Shown one piece after another: positions 24,546 through 33,367 of a stretch of 64,000 bases of DNA. The stretch is from assembly GCA_016713675.1 (NCBI GenBank), contig JADJOS010000001.1:1736001-1800000 (forward strand). The letters are read 5' to 3'. The notes below the pieces were generated by a model, which saw only the letters and a list, made by a program, of their open reading frames with translations, ran no database searches and was not told the DNA's origin. Origin of the DNA: Acidobacteriota bacterium (GTDB taxonomy: Bacteria > Acidobacteriota > Blastocatellia > Pyrinomonadales > Pyrinomonadaceae). A program made the position numbers and the translations under genes. The first letter of the stretch is position 1. Each line of letters opens with the position of its first letter.

Positions 24546-25265
24546 TTACTTCGGAGCCTTGGCTGCGTCATAAGCAGCCTGAGCGGCGACCTGTTCTTTT
24601 TGTTTGTCCGTCAGAGCGATGCCCGCCTTCTCGAGCGTAGCTGCGTTGATTCCGCCGGTTACTTTCAGATTGTTGGCTTCCTGATATTTCTTGATGGCTT
24701 CTTTCAGTTCGTCGCTTCGTTCACCATTTGCTTCACCGCCAAAGAGTTTGGCGTCCTTCAGTTTTGTTTGAAGAGCAGTGATCTGATCCTTATTGGCCTG
24801 AAACGGCGCCGGCCGTTTTGGCCCATCGCTCGTTTTAGCTTCGGTTTTGGTGGCGTTCGTTTTGTCCGTTAACTTTGCGGGCTTAGAATCGCCCGACGCG
24901 ATATGGTCAGGGTTTACCGGGATCTCTTTCTGTTTGTCGGTAAGAGCGATGCCCATTTTCTCGAGCGTGGCTCGATTGAGCGAACCGGTTTTGGTCAGGC
25001 CATTGTCACTTTGATAAGACTTGACCGCGGTTTTCCATTCCGGACTCGATACTCCGGTTACCTCGCCGGCAAATGCTTTCTTCTCTTTAAGCATAGTCTG
25101 GGCCTGCTTTACCTGATCCTTATTGGAACGGAAAACGGGCTTCTTCGCCTTTGTCGCCGGGGTTGCAGTTGGCGAAGCGGTCGGAGTTGCGGACGACCCT
25201 TGAGCAAATACTGCGGTCGAGAATAGAACGAGCACTGACATTATCAAAAACAGTCGCTTTAACAT
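24546..25265 (-). CDS. Exported protein with two peptidoglycan-binding-like domains
   Basis: The 239-residue protein has a signal sequence (MLKRLFLIMSVLVLFSTAVF) and a Thr/Pro/Ala-rich spacer, then two copies of a PG_binding_1-type domain: KDQVKQAQTMLKEKKAFAGE with VKSYQSDNGLTKTGSLNRAT and, after a linker, KDQITALQTKLKDAKLFGGE with IKKYQEANNLKVTGGINAAT. Both copies end in LEK-x-GIALTDKQKE, so this is a tandem duplication. It should sit in the periplasm and may bind cell wall. It is preceded by a good ribosome site (TGGAGATC) and has its own terminator. Confidence 0.8.
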   Translation of the reverse strand: MLKRLFLIMSVLVLFSTAVFAQGSSATPTASPTATPATKAKKPVFRSNKDQVKQAQTMLKEKKAFAGEVTGVSSPEWKTAVKSYQSDNGLTKTGSLNRATLEKMGIALTDKQKEIPVNPDHIASGDSKPAKLTDKTNATKTEAKTSDGPKRPAPFQANKDQITALQTKLKDAKLFGGEANGERSDELKEAIKKYQEANNLKVTGGINAATLEKAGIALTDKQKEQVAAQAAYDAAKAPK

Positions 25266-25469
25266 TAGTTGATCTCCATTTGGTCGGTGAAGCTGTTGGG
25301 TCGCTAAGAGAATTTCGCCTGTGACCCTACAGCAAAACCAACCCGTAATTTGTATTTATTGACCTGAGAAGTATCGGACTAATTCGCAAATATGTCAAGG
25401 ATTTTTCGCGTAGATACTAGTAGAATAGGGGCAATCAGAACGCTCCGGGTCTAGCAGGTGGTCAAAGCA

Positions 25470-26507
25470 ATGAACGCTGCCGTTTACGAACAATTCAACG
25501 GACCGATCAGTATACAAGTTGTCGCTGATCCGGCTCCGACACCAACCGGCGTCGTCCTGGCCGTCAAGGCTTGCGGTATCTGCCGCAGCGACTGGCACGG
25601 ACTCGTTGGCAATGATCCGGATATCAAATTGCCGCATGTCCCGGGCCACGAATTGTCCGGAGAGGTTGTGACTCTCGGCTCGGAGATCAAAAATTGGAAA
25701 GCGGGCGACCGCGTAACGCTGCCGTTCGTCTGCGGTTGCGGAACGTGCGAGCAATGCCGCTCCGGCAACCAGCAGGTCTGCGACCGGCAATTCCAGCCGG
25801 GCTTTACCGCTTGGGGCGGTTTTGCTGAGTTCGTCGCGATCGAATATGCTGATACAAATCTCGTGGTTCTTCCCGAAGAGATCGATTTCGTCACGGCCGC
25901 ATCGCTCGGCTGTAGATTTGCGACATCGTTTCGGGCGGTAGTCGATCAGGGAAAGGTCGAGGCCGGCCAATGGGTCGCCGTCCACGGCTGCGGCGGTGTC
26001 GGCCTGTCGGCGATAATGATCGCAGCGGCATTTGAAGCACGTGTGATCGCGGTCGATATTAATGACGAAAAACTCGATTTCGCACGGTCGATCGGAGCGG
26101 ATATCGTCATTAACTCAAATCAGACAGATCCGATCAAAGCGATTCTCGACACGACAGGCGGCGGATCACACATCTCGCTCGACGCCCTCGGCCATCCCGA
26201 TATTCTCGTCAATTCGATCTCGTCTTTACGCAAACGCGGCAAGCATATCCAGGTCGGCATTTTGGAATCAGGCAAACACCTTGCGCCGATCCCTGTCGAC
26301 AAGGTCATTGGCCGCGAACTCGAAATAATCGGCAGCCACGGAATGCAAGCCGATCGCTACGGTGAAATGCTCGAAATGATACGATCGGGACGGTTGGCAC
26401 CGCAGAAGTTGGTCCGTAAAACCATCACGCTTGAACGATCGATCTCTGAGTTGACCAATATGGACAATTTTGCTGCAGCCGGCGTGACGGTCATCGACCG
26501 ATTCTGA
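25470..26507 (+). CDS. Zinc-dependent alcohol dehydrogenase (MDR superfamily)
   Basis: The 345-residue oxidoreductase shows catalytic zinc ligands in CGICRSD (Cys35) and PGHE, four structural zinc cysteines in CGCGTCEQCRSGNQQVC and the NAD-binding loop VHGCGGVGLSA near residue 172. A GTG at 25458 could begin the frame, but ATG 25470 with AGGTGG upstream is better spaced. The substrate is unknown. It lies just upstream of the beta-oxidation cluster but is separated from it by an operator-bearing promoter, so it need not belong to the same pathway. Confidence 0.88.
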   Translation: MNAAVYEQFNGPISIQVVADPAPTPTGVVLAVKACGICRSDWHGLVGNDPDIKLPHVPGHELSGEVVTLGSEIKNWKAGDRVTLPFVCGCGTCEQCRSGNQQVCDRQFQPGFTAWGGFAEFVAIEYADTNLVVLPEEIDFVTAASLGCRFATSFRAVVDQGKVEAGQWVAVHGCGGVGLSAIMIAAAFEARVIAVDINDEKLDFARSIGADIVINSNQTDPIKAILDTTGGGSHISLDALGHPDILVNSISSLRKRGKHIQVGILESGKHLAPIPVDKVIGRELEIIGSHGMQADRYGEMLEMIRSGRLAPQKLVRKTITLERSISELTNMDNFAAAGVTVIDRF

Positions 26508-26541
26508 ACAGAAAATATTTTCTCAAATTGCAAGAATGCGC

Positions 26542-26571
26542 TTGCTGAATGAACATTCATTCAGTTATAAT
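26542..26571 (+). promoter_or_regulatory. Promoter with FadR-like operator upstream of fadN
   Basis: An 18-bp inverted repeat TGAATGAACATTCATTCA (26546-26563, perfect arms around a CA centre) lies in the spacer between a weak -35 (TTGCTG, 26542-26547) and a perfect -10 TATAAT (26566-26571). Spacing is 18 bp. The operator has the same form as the Bacillus subtilis FadR box (TGAATGA-N4-TCATTCA) that controls fadN-fadA-fadE. Binding there should block RNA polymerase, with relief by long-chain acyl-CoA. No TetR-type regulator gene is in this window. Confidence 0.7.
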
Positions 26572-26614
26572 TTCGGCAATTCAAATAGCTTTAATTAAGG
26601 ACGTAAAACAAGTT

Positions 26615-29020
26615 ATGAACATCACAAAAGCCGCAGTTTTAGGTGCGGGGACAATGGGAGCGGGGATCGCCGCACATCTTTCGAATGCCGGCATTCCTAC
26701 GCTGCTGCTCGATATCGCACCGAACGAATTGAACGAAGCCGAGGCCGCGAAAGGCCTGACACTCGAGTCTCCGCAGGTCCGAAATCGTATTGTAAATTCG
26801 CTATTTGACGCAGCTAAGAAGCTCAAACCGGCACCGTTCATGCTGGGCGACAACGCCAAGCTCATCACGACCGGGAATTTCACTGACGACCTCGTAAAAC
26901 TCAAGGATTGCGATTTTGTCATTGAGGCAGTTGTTGAAAATCTCGATATCAAGCACAAGCTTTTTGCCCAGGTCGATGCGAACCGTAAGCCCGGAGCGGT
27001 GATCGCTTCGAACACGAGCGGCATACCGATCGATTCGATCGCCGAGCCGTTTTCGGATGATTTCAAGGCACATTTTGTCGGAATCCATTTCTTCAACCCG
27101 CCGCGCTATATGAAGCTCGTCGAGGTGATCCCGGGCTCGAAAACAAGCGGTGAGATAGCTTGTGCCGTCTCGGGTTTTCTCGATCAACGGCTTGGAAAGG
27201 GAGTTGTGCCGGCCAAGGACCGGCCGAATTTCATCGCCAACCGCATCGGTGTTTTCGGTATGATGGCGACGATCCACGAGATGATCGCCGGCGGCTGGAC
27301 GCCCACCGAGGTCGATCAGATGACCGGCAAGGCGATCGGCCATGCGTCATCGGCGACATTCCGTACCAGTGACCTTGTCGGCCTCGATGTGACCGCTCAC
27401 GTTACGAACAATCTATATCCGGCTGTGCCTGAAGATGAGGACCGCGACGTGTTCGTGTTGCCGGAACTGATCCAAACACTGCTAGACAAAAAACTCTTGG
27501 GAGACAAGACCGGCGGCGGATTTTTCAAGAAATCGAAAGATGCTGACGGTAAACGAGTCATCCTCGAACTCGATCTAAACACCTTCGAATACAAGCCTCA
27601 GGTCAAAACAAAATTTCCATCGCTCGACGCGGCAAAGGCGATCGACGACAAAGCAAAACGAGTGAAGACTCTTGTTTGGGGCGATGACCGAGTAGGTGAA
27701 TTTTTGTGGAAAACGACTTCGCGTGTTTCGCGATACGCTGCCAACCGCATCCCTGAGATCGCCGATACGATCGTCGAGATCGACAACGCGATCAAATGGG
27801 GCTTTGGCTGGGAGATCGGCGTTTTCGAGGCATGGGACGCGATCGGCGTGACCGAATCGGTCGAGCGGATGCGCAACGAAGGACAAGCTATCCCGGCGAA
27901 TGTCGAGAAGATGCTTGCTTCCGGAGCGACCAGTTTTTACAAGAATGAGGGCGGTGAGCATTCATACTACGACCTCGTTGCGGGCGAATATAAACCGATG
28001 CCCGCGCGTCCGGGTGTCCTCATTCTCAAGGACATCAAGGAACGAAGCGGCGTTATCAAATCTAATCCCGGCGCGTCGCTCATCGACATCGGCGACGGCG
28101 TTGCGTGTCTCGAATTCCACTCTAAGATGAATTCGATCGGCGGCGACACGGTCGGGATGATGAATTTTGCGATCGACGAGGTCGAAAAGAATTTCACCGG
28201 CCTCGTGGTGGGCAATCAGGGCGGCAATTTTTCGGCCGGTGCAAATATCATGATGCTCCTGCTCGCCGCTCAGGAGGAAGAGTGGGATGACATCAATATG
28301 ATGGTCCGTGCGTTGCAGAACGCTGTGATGCGCTTGCGTTACTCGGCAAAGCCCGTCGTCACGGCGCCGTACGGACTGACGCTCGGCGGCGGCTGCGAGA
28401 TCGCGATGCACGGCGACAAAGTGCGAGCTGCAGGCGAAACCTACATTGGCCTCGTCGAGGTCGGCGTCGGCGTAATTCCGGCCGGCTGCGGTACCAAGGA
28501 AATGACGATGCGTGCGATGGACACTGCGGCAAAAGCTCCGGACGCAGATCCGCTCGCGTTCCTGAAAAAGACGTTCGAAACGGTTGGCATGGGCAAGGTC
28601 GCAACGTCGGCGCAAGAGGGCCGTTCGTTCGGGTTCCTCCGCGACGGTGACGCGATCTCGATGAATGGCGACCGCTTGATACAGGACGCGAAGCAAGAGG
28701 TTTTGAATCTCGCGTCGGCCGGTTATGTTCAGCCGGTCGAACGTACAGATATAACCGTACTTGGCGAATCGCTCGAAGCAGCTTTGAAACTCGCACTGCA
28801 CATGATGAAACAGGGAGGATTTATCTCGGACCACGACCAACTGATCGGCCAAAAATTGGCTCATGTGATGGCCGGCGGCACGATCAATCACAAGACGCAG
28901 GTGTCCGAACGTTACCTGCTCGACCTCGAACGCGAAGCTTTTGTCTCGCTCTGCGGCGAGAGAAAAACTCAGGAAAGGATCGCCGCTATGCTCAAGACCG
29001 GTAAGCCACTAAGAAATTAA
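26615..29020 (+). CDS. fadN: 3-hydroxyacyl-CoA dehydrogenase/enoyl-CoA hydratase (FadN type)
   Basis: This bifunctional beta-oxidation enzyme of about 801 residues has the dehydrogenase first and the hydratase second, the order of Bacillus FadN and the reverse of E. coli FadB. The NAD-binding motif GAGTMGAGIAAHLSNAG is at residues 8-24. The HCDH signature HFFNPPRYMKLVEVIPG lies near residue 150 and DRPNFIANRIG near 195. The hydratase/crotonase segment includes NQGGNFSAGANIMM near residue 530 and APYGLTLGGGCEIAMHGD near residue 580. The start at 26615 is the first that fits the Rossmann fold. It heads the beta-oxidation cluster behind a FadR-like operator. Confidence 0.92.
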   Translation: MNITKAAVLGAGTMGAGIAAHLSNAGIPTLLLDIAPNELNEAEAAKGLTLESPQVRNRIVNSLFDAAKKLKPAPFMLGDNAKLITTGNFTDDLVKLKDCDFVIEAVVENLDIKHKLFAQVDANRKPGAVIASNTSGIPIDSIAEPFSDDFKAHFVGIHFFNPPRYMKLVEVIPGSKTSGEIACAVSGFLDQRLGKGVVPAKDRPNFIANRIGVFGMMATIHEMIAGGWTPTEVDQMTGKAIGHASSATFRTSDLVGLDVTAHVTNNLYPAVPEDEDRDVFVLPELIQTLLDKKLLGDKTGGGFFKKSKDADGKRVILELDLNTFEYKPQVKTKFPSLDAAKAIDDKAKRVKTLVWGDDRVGEFLWKTTSRVSRYAANRIPEIADTIVEIDNAIKWGFGWEIGVFEAWDAIGVTESVERMRNEGQAIPANVEKMLASGATSFYKNEGGEHSYYDLVAGEYKPMPARPGVLILKDIKERSGVIKSNPGASLIDIGDGVACLEFHSKMNSIGGDTVGMMNFAIDEVEKNFTGLVVGNQGGNFSAGANIMMLLLAAQEEEWDDINMMVRALQNAVMRLRYSAKPVVTAPYGLTLGGGCEIAMHGDKVRAAGETYIGLVEVGVGVIPAGCGTKEMTMRAMDTAAKAPDADPLAFLKKTFETVGMGKVATSAQEGRSFGFLRDGDAISMNGDRLIQDAKQEVLNLASAGYVQPVERTDITVLGESLEAALKLALHMMKQGGFISDHDQLIGQKLAHVMAGGTINHKTQVSERYLLDLEREAFVSLCGERKTQERIAAMLKTGKPLRN

Positions 29021-29049
29021 CGGTCTGACGAATCGATATTTGATAATTT

Positions 29050-29529
29050 ATGCCTGAAAGTTTCAAAAGCCGCCGCTTTCGCTGGATGTTCAATTTCTTT
29101 CCGGCGTATCGCGGAACGGGCGGGCGGGTGACGTATATCGCGGATGATTTTCACGAGGTCCGCGTTAAACTGCCGCTCAATTGGCGGACTCGAAATTATG
29201 TTGGAACGATATATGGCGGCAGTATTTACGCGAGTGTCGATCCGATCTACATGCTGATGCTGATCCACATTCTCGGCCCTGAATATGTGGTCTGGGACAA
29301 GGCGGCAAAGATTAGGTTCAAAAAGCCGGGAAAGGACACGCTCTATGTTGATTTTCAATTGTCGTCGGACGAGATAGTTGAGATCAAGAAACTTGCTGAG
29401 ACCGAACGTTCGGTCGATCGAATATATAAATTGGAATTGAAGGACAAGAACGGAGTCGTACATGCGTTCATTGAAAAGACTTTGTATATTGATAAAAAGT
29501 CGAAGCTTGAGGCGAGAGCCGACAGCTGA
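29050..29529 (+). CDS. Hotdog-fold thioesterase-like protein (DUF4442)
   Basis: This 159-residue protein fits the DUF4442 group of hotdog-fold thioesterases: N-terminal SRRFRWMFNFFPAYRGTGGR, the substrate-loop region RTRNYVGTIYGGSIYASVDP and central helix MLMLIHILGPEYVVWDKAAK, then antiparallel strands LYVDFQLSSDEIVEIKKLA. Such proteins are presumed to hydrolyse acyl-CoA or acyl-ACP. It follows fadN by 29 bp, which supports a role in fatty acid breakdown. The catalytic residue cannot be assigned by eye. Confidence 0.75.
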   Translation: MPESFKSRRFRWMFNFFPAYRGTGGRVTYIADDFHEVRVKLPLNWRTRNYVGTIYGGSIYASVDPIYMLMLIHILGPEYVVWDKAAKIRFKKPGKDTLYVDFQLSSDEIVEIKKLAETERSVDRIYKLELKDKNGVVHAFIEKTLYIDKKSKLEARADS

Positions 29530-29553
29530 ATGCAAGATTAACGGAGAATCAAA

Positions 29554-29997
29554 ATGAAGAAATACTTAGTTCTTGGCCTGATGGCCGCTGGTTCATTGTT
29601 CGCCGGATGCAACGCCACCGGCACACCGGTCGAATATGCCAATGTATGCGATAAGGCGAATGACGATAAGAATGTTGAAGTCGTCGGCTTTCTCGATAAC
29701 AAGGGCGGTGCGATGTGTTCGAGCGGCTACGGCAAGCCGATGCGGTGCCCGATCAGTTTTAAGGCCGACCTTGCGGCGGAAAAAGGTATCAATGCCGACA
29801 TCGACAAGGGGACCGGCAGCAGTTCTATCGACGAGTACGAAAAAGGCAAAGGCCTCAAGATCAAGGACGACAAAGGCGAATTCATCGAGCGAACGCAGAA
29901 AGTGAAGATCGTTGCCGAAGTCAACGTGTTCGACACGCCGGAGCCGGCAACCGCGGGTTGCTATATTGTGGTCAAAAAGATCGAAAAGGCACAATAG
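29554..29997 (+). CDS. Small lipoprotein, unknown
   Basis: The 147-residue protein has a signal sequence with lipobox SLFAGC (Cys at about residue 19) and should be lipid-anchored. The mature part reads NATGTPVEYANVCDKANDDK and has repeated short strands (VEVVGFLDNKGGAMCSSG and VKIVAEVNVFDTPEPATAGC), consistent with a small OB-like barrel. Four further cysteines could form disulfides. The ribosome site GGAGAATC precedes ATG. It sits inside the fatty-acid cluster but no functional link is visible. Confidence 0.6.
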   Translation: MKKYLVLGLMAAGSLFAGCNATGTPVEYANVCDKANDDKNVEVVGFLDNKGGAMCSSGYGKPMRCPISFKADLAAEKGINADIDKGTGSSSIDEYEKGKGLKIKDDKGEFIERTQKVKIVAEVNVFDTPEPATAGCYIVVKKIEKAQ

Positions 29998-30000
29998 ACT

Positions 30001-30573
30001 ATGAATCGATGCACCTGGGCAACAAACGATCTGAACATCGCATATCACGACGCCGAATGGGGCGTGCCCGTGCATGACGATCGTTTGTTGTTCGAATTCT
30101 TGATCCTTGAGGGTGCTCAGGCGGGATTGAGTTGGGATACGATCCTGCGTAAACGCGAGGCTTATCGCGACGCATTTGATAATTTCGATCCGGAAAAGGT
30201 AGCGAAATATTCCGATGCCAAATGCGCGAAGCTCATGCTGAACGAAGGCATCATTCGCAACCGTTTGAAAATTGCTTCAGCAGTCCGGAATGCCAGGGCG
30301 TTTCTCGCAGTGCATAGGGAATTTGGCTCTTTTGATAAGTACATCTGGGGATTTGTCGGCGGCAAGCCCCTTGATAATAAGCTCAAAGGCGGCGATGTGC
30401 CGGCGAAGACGGATATTTCGGATGCCATGTCAAAAGATCTTAAGAAACGCGGATTCAACTTCGTCGGCTCGACCATTATGTACGCGTTCATGCAGGCGAC
30501 GGGGTTGGTGAATGATCATCTGGTGACGTGTTTTCGCTACAAAGAGGTCGGCGGCGGGTCGAAAAATGATTGA
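30001..30573 (+). CDS. tag: DNA-3-methyladenine glycosylase I
   Basis: Tag removes 3-methyladenine from alkylated DNA in base excision repair. The 190-residue protein shows the family start NRCTWATN (zinc Cys4) and AYHDAEWGVP (zinc His17), the helix-hairpin region FEFLILEGAQAGLSWDTILR with the conserved Trp, GFVGGKP and the C-terminal zinc ligands in VNDHLVTCFRY. All four ligands are in place. Start ATG lies 3 bp after the lipoprotein stop, suggesting co-transcription. Confidence 0.93.
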   Translation: MNRCTWATNDLNIAYHDAEWGVPVHDDRLLFEFLILEGAQAGLSWDTILRKREAYRDAFDNFDPEKVAKYSDAKCAKLMLNEGIIRNRLKIASAVRNARAFLAVHREFGSFDKYIWGFVGGKPLDNKLKGGDVPAKTDISDAMSKDLKKRGFNFVGSTIMYAFMQATGLVNDHLVTCFRYKEVGGGSKND

Positions 30574-30899
30574 CCGATAGTGCGATAATGTGCTATGCGT
30601 GAAACGCGGCGGATATCTTCATCAGCTTGATATTTGAAACACCAAGAGCGATGGGGTGAGTGTGTTTTCTTTGTGTAAGACATTGTAATTTGCTTTTTCA
30701 AAAAGTAGCGGGACAGAGGTCAAAAATGCCTGTAACGCATTGAAATAAAAAGAGTTATTTGTCCCGCACTACGGCGGGACAAAAGCGGGACAAAGCGGGA
30801 TAGCTTTTCGGCGATACGCGGTCTAAACCTCGTAGTGACAACGATTAAGGGTGGTCGCGGCGACCGAGTACCGCGGCAAATAGAGCGAGAAGGCACGAA
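30574..30899. other. Gene-free gap with GCGGGACA repeats and a hairpin
   Basis: This 326-bp gap between tag and ybaK holds no credible gene. GCGGGACA occurs at 30708, 30774 and 30785, with a degenerate copy GCGGGATA at 30795. A hairpin TGTCCCGC/GCGGGACA (30760-30781, 6-nt loop) uses one of them. These may be REP-like relics. A run of AAGG near 30890 is the probable ribosome site of the next gene. Confidence 0.45.
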
Positions 30900-31379
30900 A
30901 TGGATTACCCGGTAACGCCAGCCGTCAGGTTTTTGAGAGAGAAAAAGGTGGACTTCGTGCCACACCTTTACGACTATGTCGATAAAGGCGGCACGGGCGA
31001 ATCAGCCAAACAACTTGGCGTTGACGAACATGCGGTCGTCAAGACACTGATCTTTGAAACGAACGAGAAAAAGCCTTTGATGGTGCTGATGCACGGCGAC
31101 CGGCAGGTTTCGGCCAAGAACCTCGCCCGTCACATTGGCGTCAAGAGCGTCGAGGCTGCCGAAGCGAAACGGGCATCCAGCTGGACAGGCTACCAATTCG
31201 GCGGCACATCGCCATTCGGCATGAGGGTTACAATGCCGGTCTATGTCGAGTCGGGCATCTTCGATCTCGAAAAGATCTACATCAACGGCGGCAAGCGTGG
31301 GTTTTTGGTCGAGATCGATCCGCAGATCCTTGAGAACGTACTGAAGATCGAGAAAGTCGAGGTAGCGATCGAGCATTAA
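30900..31379 (+). CDS. ybaK: YbaK/EbsC family Cys-tRNA(Pro) deacylase
   Basis: The 159-residue protein is the stand-alone YbaK-type editing domain that hydrolyses mischarged Cys-tRNA(Pro). It shows TPAVRFLREKKVDFVPHLYDY at the N-terminus, the VVKTLIFETNEKKPLMVLMH strand pair with the catalytic lysine (VVKTL) and the conserved GGTSPFGMR near residue 100. The length is typical of YbaK (about 160). It begins after a 326-bp gap and starts a run of closely spaced genes that ends with fadE. Confidence 0.88.
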   Translation: MDYPVTPAVRFLREKKVDFVPHLYDYVDKGGTGESAKQLGVDEHAVVKTLIFETNEKKPLMVLMHGDRQVSAKNLARHIGVKSVEAAEAKRASSWTGYQFGGTSPFGMRVTMPVYVESGIFDLEKIYINGGKRGFLVEIDPQILENVLKIEKVEVAIEH

Positions 31380-31381
31380 AA

Positions 31382-31675
31382 ATGGCTGACTGGCGGGAAT
31401 TGATATTAGACGGACGATTTGCCGAAGCCGAGCCGCTGATGCTCGCCGACACCGAAAAACGGGACGGTTATGGCGGTGAGACGATCGTTCGAGCGGAGTT
31501 TTACGAGGATTGGGGCAATTTTTTCAGGTCGGGCCCCGAAGCCGAAAAGCGGTATTGGCGATCGCACGGATATTGGGCACTCTACGCCTCTTGGTCGACC
31601 AGTGGCGGCGAAGGAACGGCGAGGATGATCGACGTGAATCGGGTTTTGAAGAAGATCGAAAGTTTGAAAGGGTAA
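31382..31675 (+). CDS. Small protein of unknown function
   Basis: This 97-residue soluble protein is not recognised. It begins MADWRELILDGRFAEAEPLM, with an alpha-helical N-terminal half resembling a TPR-like hairpin (GRFAEAEPLMLADTEKR) and an aromatic-rich middle (FYEDWGNFFRSGPEAEKRYW). It starts 2 bp after the ybaK stop and ends 4 bp before the thiolase start, so it is almost certainly translated as part of this operon. Confidence 0.65.
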   Translation: MADWRELILDGRFAEAEPLMLADTEKRDGYGGETIVRAEFYEDWGNFFRSGPEAEKRYWRSHGYWALYASWSTSGGEGTARMIDVNRVLKKIESLKG

Positions 31676-31679
31676 AAGT

Positions 31680-32858
31680 ATGAAAGAAGCAGTAATAGTA
31701 TCGGCCGTGCGTACGGCTGTTGGGAAGGCGCCAAAGGGCACTTTGAGGAACACGCGTTCGGACGAACTTGGTGCGACGGCGATCAAGGAAGCGGTCGCTC
31801 GTGCCGGTGTCGACGCATCGCTGATCGATGACGTCATCATGGGATGTGCATTTCCCGAGGCCGAGCAGGGAATGAATGTCGCTCGAACGGCGTCGATCCT
31901 TGCCGGACTGCCGGTCGAGACATCGGCGATGACCGTTAATCGATATTGCTCGTCGGGTTTGCAGACGATCGCTCTCGCCGCAGAACGCATTATGGCGGGC
32001 GGTGCCGACGCTATCGTTGCCGGCGGACTCGAATCGATGACCGTCATCCCAATGGGCGGCAACACCTTCCGCCCAAATCCGGGCCTTGCGGACACATATC
32101 CTGATTACTACCTGAACATGGGCCTTACGGCTGAGAATCTCGCACGCAAATACGAGATCACCCGCGAACAGGCGGACGAATTCTCATACAATTCGCATCG
32201 CAAAGCTCTCGCCGCGATCGCCGAAGGCCGGTTCAAGGACGAGATCGTGCCGATGAATGTCTACGTCGATGAGATCGACGAAAAGGGCAGAGTTCGTCGC
32301 AAAGAGATCGTCTTCGCACAAGACGAAGGCCCGCGTGCCGACACCTCGGTCGAAGGCCTCGCTAAGCTGCGAGCCGTATTTCATGCGAACGGTACGGTCA
32401 CGGCCGGGAATTCATCGCAAATGTCCGACGGAGCTGCTGCGGCAGTTGTGATGTCCATGGACAAGGCAAGCGAGCTCGGCATCAAGCCGCTGGCACGTTT
32501 CATCTCATTCGCGACAGCCGGATGCCTGCCCGAAGAAATGGGCATCGGCCCGGTCTATGCGATCCCGAAGGCATTGAAATTGGCCGGACTGACGCTCGAT
32601 CAGATCGACGTGATCGAGCTTAATGAGGCATTTGCCGCGCAAGGGTTGTCGGTAATGAAAGTACTCGAAATGGACCCGAGCAAGGTCAACGTCAACGGCG
32701 GCGCCGTCGCACTTGGCCATCCGCTGGGCTGCACCGGAGCCAAACTCACCGCTACCGTTCTGCAGGAACTAAAACGCTCAGGTAAACGCTACGGCATGGT
32801 CACGATGTGCGTTGGCGGCGGAATGGGAGCAGCGGGAATATTTGAGTGCCTGCAATAG
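31680..32858 (+). CDS. fadA: Acetyl-CoA C-acyltransferase (thiolase, FadA type)
   Basis: This 392-residue thiolase performs the last beta-oxidation step, cleaving 3-ketoacyl-CoA with CoA. The nucleophilic cysteine is in NRYCSSGLQT near residue 88. The other catalytic blocks are VIELNEAFAAQGLSV near residue 316, GGAVALGHPLGCTGAKL with the catalytic histidine near 347, and CVGGGMGAAG with the second cysteine near 380. Length equals Bacillus FadA (391). With fadN and fadE it makes the complete set after acyl-CoA activation. Confidence 0.93.
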   Translation: MKEAVIVSAVRTAVGKAPKGTLRNTRSDELGATAIKEAVARAGVDASLIDDVIMGCAFPEAEQGMNVARTASILAGLPVETSAMTVNRYCSSGLQTIALAAERIMAGGADAIVAGGLESMTVIPMGGNTFRPNPGLADTYPDYYLNMGLTAENLARKYEITREQADEFSYNSHRKALAAIAEGRFKDEIVPMNVYVDEIDEKGRVRRKEIVFAQDEGPRADTSVEGLAKLRAVFHANGTVTAGNSSQMSDGAAAAVVMSMDKASELGIKPLARFISFATAGCLPEEMGIGPVYAIPKALKLAGLTLDQIDVIELNEAFAAQGLSVMKVLEMDPSKVNVNGGAVALGHPLGCTGAKLTATVLQELKRSGKRYGMVTMCVGGGMGAAGIFECLQ

Positions 32859-32872
32859 GCTGAGAGATAGTC

Positions 32873-33337
32873 ATGAGCGAAGAGGAGACTCTATCAAAGG
32901 TCCGCGATATCCCGAAAGAACTTGAGGAGCGGGCTAAAGTCAGCAAGCGGACAAGGTGGGTGGCGACGATAGGAGTAAGCGTCTTTCTATTGGCGATGAT
33001 TGGAATATTTGTGGTAATCGATGCCGGCAAGGTTTCGGTGATCGTGGTCGCGGTGGGTGTCGTGATATTGGCCCTTGCCATTCGGCACCTTAGCATTGTT
33101 AGATGCCCGGGCTGCGAAGAAGCGATCGAAAAGCGATGGGGCGGCCATTGTCCGGAATGCGGTGCCGACGGGCTCAAAGCGAACAGAGAGGACGAAGCAG
33201 ATTGCGAGGCCTGCGGACGAACGCTGAGGGTCGTTCATTCTTCAAAAGGCGGGGACACTCTGCATTTTATGATCAACTATTGCACCTCATGCGGTGTATT
33301 GCTGGTCAAGTACCCGGGCAGAAAGACGATAGCTTGA
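32873..33337 (+). CDS. Membrane protein with C-terminal zinc ribbons
   Basis: The 154-residue protein has a short charged N-terminus, two hydrophobic helices (WVATIGVSVFLLAMIGIFVV and VSVIVVAVGVVILALAIRHL) and then cysteine pairs RCPGCEE, CPECGAD, CEACGRT and CTSCGVL, which should make two zinc ribbons facing the cytoplasm or periplasm. The domain type is not identified. It lies 14 bp after fadA and 30 bp before fadE, so co-transcription is likely. No direct link to fatty-acid oxidation is seen. Confidence 0.65.
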   Translation: MSEEETLSKVRDIPKELEERAKVSKRTRWVATIGVSVFLLAMIGIFVVIDAGKVSVIVVAVGVVILALAIRHLSIVRCPGCEEAIEKRWGGHCPECGADGLKANREDEADCEACGRTLRVVHSSKGGDTLHFMINYCTSCGVLLVKYPGRKTIA

Positions 33338-33367
33338 GGAAAAGTTTTAAGGAAACGGAGACACAAA

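Noticed and set aside
27962..28891. 309-residue open frame antisense to fadN
   Set aside because: It lies wholly within the fadN coding region on the other strand; its sequence shows no family motif and the overlap follows from codon bias.
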